This document shows positions 60,948 through 64,000 of a DNA stretch of 64,000 nucleotides, piece after piece; position 1 is the first letter of the stretch; every line of letters starts with the position of its first letter. Origin of the DNA: an uncultured Siphonobacter sp. (GTDB lineage Bacteria; Bacteroidota; Bacteroidia; Cytophagales; Spirosomataceae); the NCBI GenBank assembly GCA_913774715.1, contig CAJYHS010000065.1:62001-126000 (forward strand), given 5' to 3'. The position numbers and the translations under genes were made by a program. The notes beneath the pieces are model-generated. The model saw only the letters and a program-made list of their open reading frames with translations. It had not been told where the DNA came from and searched no databases.

Positions 60948-61763
60948 TTGACACATTACGAACTATTAGGCATTTCGAGAACGGCTTCTGCGGAGGAAAT
61001 CAAACGAGCTTATCGCCAGTTAGCCGTTCGCTGGCATCCCGATAAAAACCCGGATCAGTCGCTGGCGGAAGAAAAATTTAAGGCTATTAATGAAGCCTAT
61101 CGAATTCTTTCGGACTCAGCGTTGCGGGCTTCTTATGATTTCAAACTAAATTCTGCTCAGAGAACCCAAACGCCAAATCCGCCACCAAGGCCAAAGGCTA
61201 CTACCCCACCGCCTCCTTTACCGCGATCACCCTACCGAAGAATGATTATACCCGGAATTTTCATTCTGATGCTTGCTCTGCTGTTCGGATTTTTCGGGTT
61301 GCAGCAATATAATCACAAACAAGCCGAACAGGAACTTGCCGAAGCCACCCGTTTATTAGTGGATGAGGACACGCTGGTAGCTTTGGGTAAATTAAACAGG
61401 GCTCTTGTTCATGACGAAGAACTTCTAGCTGCCTACCGGCTTCGTGGACAGGTACTACTGCATTTAAGAGAGTTTGAAAAAGCGTATAGTGACTTATCTA
61501 TGGTTTCGCAGCAAACATTACCCGAAGAAGGGTTGGAAACAGAGTTAGCCACCTGTAGTTATTACCTGAAAAAATACGCTCAAAGCAGAAGTCATCTAAC
61601 TAAAGCTTTGCGGACTAATCCTGAAAATGGAAAGCTTTTTCAGATGCGGGGAACTGATTTCTGGCTAGAAAAAGACAGCCTGAGGGCCTGTGAAGACTGG
61701 CAACAGGCAGTTCGTCTAGGCGAGCAGGAAGCAGCGGGGTTGATTAGTAAGTATTGTCGATAA
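60948..61763 (+). CDS. J-domain membrane protein with TPR repeats
   Basis: A 271-residue protein starting at TTG ([22 protein letters not shown]...). The J domain covers about 1-65 with the HPD motif in [10 protein letters not shown] proline-rich linker (about 80-97), one membrane helix (about 100-117, [18 protein letters not shown]) and TPR-type helices (about 125-270) follow. It would recruit DnaK to the membrane, with TPRs facing the periplasm if the J domain is inside. No client is evident. Confidence 0.9.
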   Translation: MTHYELLGISRTASAEEIKRAYRQLAVRWHPDKNPDQSLAEEKFKAINEAYRILSDSALRASYDFKLNSAQRTQTPNPPPRPKATTPPPPLPRSPYRRMIIPGIFILMLALLFGFFGLQQYNHKQAEQELAEATRLLVDEDTLVALGKLNRALVHDEELLAAYRLRGQVLLHLREFEKAYSDLSMVSQQTLPEEGLETELATCSYYLKKYAQSRSHLTKALRTNPENGKLFQMRGTDFWLEKDSLRACEDWQQAVRLGEQEAAGLISKYCR

Positions 61764-61847
61764 CGCCAATAGTTAGCGGTGAGTTGCGGAAACCTTAGTC
61801 GTCTCTATAGCTATTCATTTGCAACAACTGAAAGGCCAAAACTATAC

Positions 61848-61895
61848 CTAATAAGGCAAAACCCCGGGTGATCACCCGGGGTTTTGCCTTATTAG
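61848..61895. terminator. 48-bp perfect palindrome, probable bidirectional terminator
   Basis: A 24-bp arm reading CTAATAAGGCAAAACCCCGG...GA is followed with no spacer by its exact complement; the centre is TGATCA. It lies between the convergent J-domain and pyrE genes. T runs are only four long. Confidence 0.7.
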
Positions 61896-61972
61896 CACCC
61901 AGCGAGGTTTATATATCTATGTTAACAATCGTTATCTAACAGTCTTCTCTACCTTTATAGGTTTTCACTTTC

Positions 61973-62041
61973 AAACTGAAAACTGAAAACTGAAAACTGA
62001 AAACTGAAAACTGAAAACTGAAAACTGAAAACTGAAAACTG
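61973..62041. repeat. 7-bp tandem repeat (AAAACTG)n
   Basis: Nearly ten uninterrupted copies of AAAACTG end two bases before the pyrE stop codon. Copy number is likely to vary by slippage. Shorter versions of the same word occur in spacers near 12130, 14040 and 19410. Confidence 0.9.
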
Positions 62042-62043
62042 AC

Positions 62044-62691
62044 TTACTGTTTCCAGGTTTCAGGAGCCTGACGCCATTCTTTCAAGGTAGCTACCTGATT
62101 TTCAGAAATATAACCTAAAGGTAAAGCTGCCTGAACCAAGGCATTATAATCACTCAGGCAACGAAGCTTCACTTCCGCCTGTTCAAAATTCTGTACTGAA
62201 ATAGGAAATCCATAGGTGAAGATCGCCGCCATTCCGACTATTTCGGCTCCGCCTTTGCGTAAAGCTTCCACAGCCTTTAAAGAACTACCACCCGTTGAGA
62301 TCAAATCCTCAATAACCACTACTTTTTGCCCGGCTTCCAAACGTCCTTCGATCTGATTACCCATCCCATGATCTTTGGGTTTAGGCCGAACGTAAAGAAA
62401 AGGCAGGCCTAATACATCCGCCACTAACGCTCCCTGAGGAATACCTGCCGTGGCTACTCCTGCGATGGCATCCACATCAGCAAATTCTTTTTTAATCATT
62501 TCAGCCAGTGAATCTTTAATGTATGTCCGGACTGAAGCTGATGAAAGTGTGACGCGGTTATCACAATAAATGGGTGATTTCCAACCAGAAGCCCAGGTAA
62601 AAGGCGATTCGGGGCTTAAACGTACTGCTTTTACTTCTAAAAGCATTTCGGCCACGCGAGCCGCTACGATTTGTGAGGGTACGAGTTCCAT
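62044..62691 (-). CDS. pyrE: Orotate phosphoribosyltransferase
   Basis: The ATG at 62691 (MELVPSQIVAARVAEMLL...) gives 215 residues; a longer frame adds 27 Cys/Arg-containing residues that overlap a promoter box and is rejected. The PRPP-binding motif VVVIEDLISTGGSSLKAVEAL, the ASGWKSPIYCDNR substrate loop and FLYVRPKPKDHGMGNQIEG loop are all present. It makes OMP from orotate in pyrimidine synthesis. The 3' end is followed by the 7-bp tandem repeat. Confidence 0.95.
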   Translation of the reverse strand: MELVPSQIVAARVAEMLLEVKAVRLSPESPFTWASGWKSPIYCDNRVTLSSASVRTYIKDSLAEMIKKEFADVDAIAGVATAGIPQGALVADVLGLPFLYVRPKPKDHGMGNQIEGRLEAGQKVVVIEDLISTGGSSLKAVEALRKGGAEIVGMAAIFTYGFPISVQNFEQAEVKLRCLSDYNALVQAALPLGYISENQVATLKEWRQAPETWKQ

Positions 62692-62695
62692 GCCG

Positions 62696-62703
62696 CAAAG
62701 GTA
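62696..62703 (-). promoter_or_regulatory. Putative -7 promoter box for pyrE, four bases before the ATG
   Basis: TACCTTTG fits TAnnTTTG and ends four bases before the chosen ATG, the same geometry as at 47883. It supports that start and a near-leaderless transcript. Confidence 0.5.
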
Positions 62704-62862
62704 GGAAATTCTGCAAGCCGTCGAGGGGTTGATTCGAGTTCCGTCGTCTTTTTCAGGAAACTTCTTTGACAAATCATTCTCAACTTTCTCTAAGCTGATG
62801 AACCATTTGGCTACTTATCTTCTTTAACAGTTTCTTACTTCTGGACTTTCCGTCACTTGCTT

Positions 62863-62870
62863 TATCTTTG
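62863..62870 (+). promoter_or_regulatory. Putative -7 promoter box for the Nudix gene
   Basis: TATCTTTG, 27 bp upstream of the ATG at 62898; fits TAnnTTTG. A -33 TTTG at normal distance is not obvious. Confidence 0.5.
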
Positions 62871-62897
62871 TATTACTAACCATTTAGAAAAAGATTC

Positions 62898-63587
62898 ATG
62901 GTCCTGTTTATCAATGACCGTCCCGTAAAGATTACCGACGCTCAACGAGCCAATTTATTACGGGAAAAGAGTGATTTTGACGTGGTCATTGATACCCGTC
63001 TGGAAGGAATTAAAACGGATCAGCTTCACGGTCATGTTTTAATTCTGAATGCTTCTCTGGCAACACTGGAACGTCTGATGAACATTCTACATGATGAACA
63101 TCCGGCGGCTCTGCAAAGCATCATGGTGCAGGTAGCTGATCAGAAAGCGGCAGAAACCCGATTGAAAAGTTACTTCAAAGTTGTAAAGGCAGCGGGCGGA
63201 GTCGTGTTCAAGGATAACAAAATTCTGTTAATCTATCGTTTGAAACGCTGGGACTTACCCAAGGGCAAGCTTGATCCGGGTGAAAAATCACGGGAAGCAT
63301 CCGTGCGGGAGGTAAAAGAAGAAACGGGCGTAGACGTTGAGCTCACTGAAAAAATTTGTACAACCTGGCATACGTACACCCATAACGGGAATCGCATTCT
63401 GAAGCGAACGAAATGGTATCAGATGACTTGCCTCAACGACGAAGAAATGACTCCGCAGTGGGAGGAAGATATTGAGAAGATTAGCTGGATGACGAAGAAG
63501 GAAGTCCAAAATGCCATGGTCGATTCGTATAGCTCTATTCGCTACGTGTTTGACCGGCTCTGGAGCACTGTACCCGCGAAAAACTAA
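62898..63587 (+). CDS. Nudix hydrolase
   Basis: A 229-residue protein with a complete Nudix box GKLDPGEKSREASVREVKEETGV (G-x5-E-x7-REV-x-EE-x-GV, about 124-146). The N-terminal ~90 residues form an extra domain without recognised family, typical of a conserved Bacteroidota Nudix group. Upstream KAAGGVVFKDNKILLIYRLKRWDLPKGK is the standard strand preceding the box. Substrate unknown. It is divergent from pyrE. Confidence 0.92.
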   Translation: MVLFINDRPVKITDAQRANLLREKSDFDVVIDTRLEGIKTDQLHGHVLILNASLATLERLMNILHDEHPAALQSIMVQVADQKAAETRLKSYFKVVKAAGGVVFKDNKILLIYRLKRWDLPKGKLDPGEKSREASVREVKEETGVDVELTEKICTTWHTYTHNGNRILKRTKWYQMTCLNDEEMTPQWEEDIEKISWMTKKEVQNAMVDSYSSIRYVFDRLWSTVPAKN

Positions 63588-63595
63588 CTTCTGGA

Positions 63596-63628
63596 ACTTC
63601 CCGAAAGTGATTACCTTTCGGGAAGTTG
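63596..63628. repeat. Dispersed palindrome AACTTCCCGAAAG, copy 4
   Basis: AACTTCCCGAAAG and CTTTCGGGAAGTT form a perfect 13-bp stem with a 7-nt loop between the convergent Nudix and old-yellow-enzyme genes, where it can serve as a shared terminator. Confidence 0.8.
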
Positions 63629-63642
63629 TTCTCAGGTTTTTT

Positions 63643-64000
63643 TTATCGTTTAGCTCTTTCGTACTGAGAAGGCCACTTGATATCATCTCCCAATACTTTT
63701 GCTGCGTGCATGGGAAAATATGGATCCCGTAGCGATTCGCGGGCTATAAAGATCAAATCGGCCTGCCCTTTCTGAAGAATTTCTTCGGCCTGATGAGCTT
63801 CGGTAATGATGCCTACCGCTCCTGTTTGCACCTCTGCTTCATTTTTAATCTGGTCGGAGAACGGTACCTGATAGCTGGGGCCTGCCTGAATCTTAGCATA
63901 AGAAGCCAGACCGCCCGACGAAGTATCGATAATATCGACGCCTTTGGTTTTCAGGATTTTTGCCAGCTTAACGGATTGGTCTACATCCCAGCCATTTTCT
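63643..64000 (-). CDS. Old yellow enzyme-family NADH:flavin oxidoreductase (partial, N-terminus beyond window)
   Basis: The last ~118 residues are present. They include KTKGVDIIDTSSGGLASYAKI, PFSDQIKNEAEVQTGAVGIITEAHQAEEIL and the FMN-phosphate-binding GQADLIFIARESLRDPYFP, which match the YqjM/NamA (thermophilic-like) class of ene-reductases. The end PSQYERAKR is typical. The enzyme reduces activated double bonds using FMN. The upstream part lies outside the window. Confidence 0.93.
   Translation of the reverse strand, partial: ENGWDVDQSVKLAKILKTKGVDIIDTSSGGLASYAKIQAGPSYQVPFSDQIKNEAEVQTGAVGIITEAHQAEEILQKGQADLIFIARESLRDPYFPMHAAKVLGDDIKWPSQYERAKR

Noticed and set aside
61973-62041. CRISPR array
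   Set aside because: The repeat is 7 bp with no spacers and no cas genes occur in the window.

Overview
The window reads as a chromosomal segment of a Bacteroidota bacterium, most likely order Cytophagales (Spirosoma-like relatives). Four things point there: a type IX secretion (T9SS) C-terminal sorting domain on a secreted esterase, TAnnTTTG -7 promoter boxes, long-form NusB, and the syntenic sets nusB-ytxH-DUF1573-yajC-ybbR-coaE and parA-parB-DUF5683-dapB-lepB. The genus cannot be fixed by eye. No rRNA, tRNA, CRISPR array, prophage or complete transposase gene was seen.

Layout. 1-9.1 kb: partial luciferase-like oxidoreductase, type II NADH dehydrogenase, secreted TIM-barrel sugar isomerase/epimerase, secreted DUF6600-like low-complexity protein, VOC protein, small membrane protein, AraC regulator, a lone sigma factor, DoxX-like protein and aldo/keto reductase. 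9.1-9.5 kb: two copies of a ~98-bp element with inverted arms (a third, diverged copy lies at 32.2 kb). 9.5-12 kb: D-threonine-aldolase-type enzyme with a GntP-family permease. 12.2-15.4 kb: M3 oligoendopeptidase and DUF58 protein. 15.4-19.4 kb: coaE/ybbR/yajC/DUF1573/ytxH/nusB housekeeping block. 19.7-26.6 kb: MBL hydrolase, SBF transporter with a structured leader, M3 dipeptidyl carboxypeptidase, GH18 chitinase, DUF808 protein. 26.8-35.9 kb: acyltransferase without a canonical start codon, secreted protein, MFS, MBL, Nudix, DeoR regulator, fumarase and a T9SS-targeted SASA esterase. 36-39.4 kb: serine hydrolase with a histone-like basic tail and a GT39-like membrane protein.

39.5-45.6 kb is the most distinctive part: a small LuxR-type HTH protein diverges from a tight four-gene row encoding a sigma-70 factor, a single-pass anti-sigma-like TPR protein, a cytoplasmic S8 subtilase and an exported, membrane-anchored TPR-CHAT caspase-like protease. 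All protease catalytic residues are visible. The set looks like a self-contained sensing/proteolysis circuit. The CHAT gene overlaps radC tail-to-tail by 81 bp.

45.5-64 kb: radC, rpsT, a zinc phospholipase C-like protein, an rRNA methyltransferase, an inositol-oxygenase gene behind an SSS sugar transporter, lepB-dapB-DUF5683-parB-parA, a radical SAM/SPASM protein, a di-heme peroxidase, dprA, a J-domain/TPR membrane protein, pyrE, a Nudix hydrolase and a partial old-yellow-enzyme gene. Intergenic DNA is rich in terminators, a dispersed AACTTCCCGAAAG palindrome family, a 48-bp perfect palindrome and simple-word repeats.
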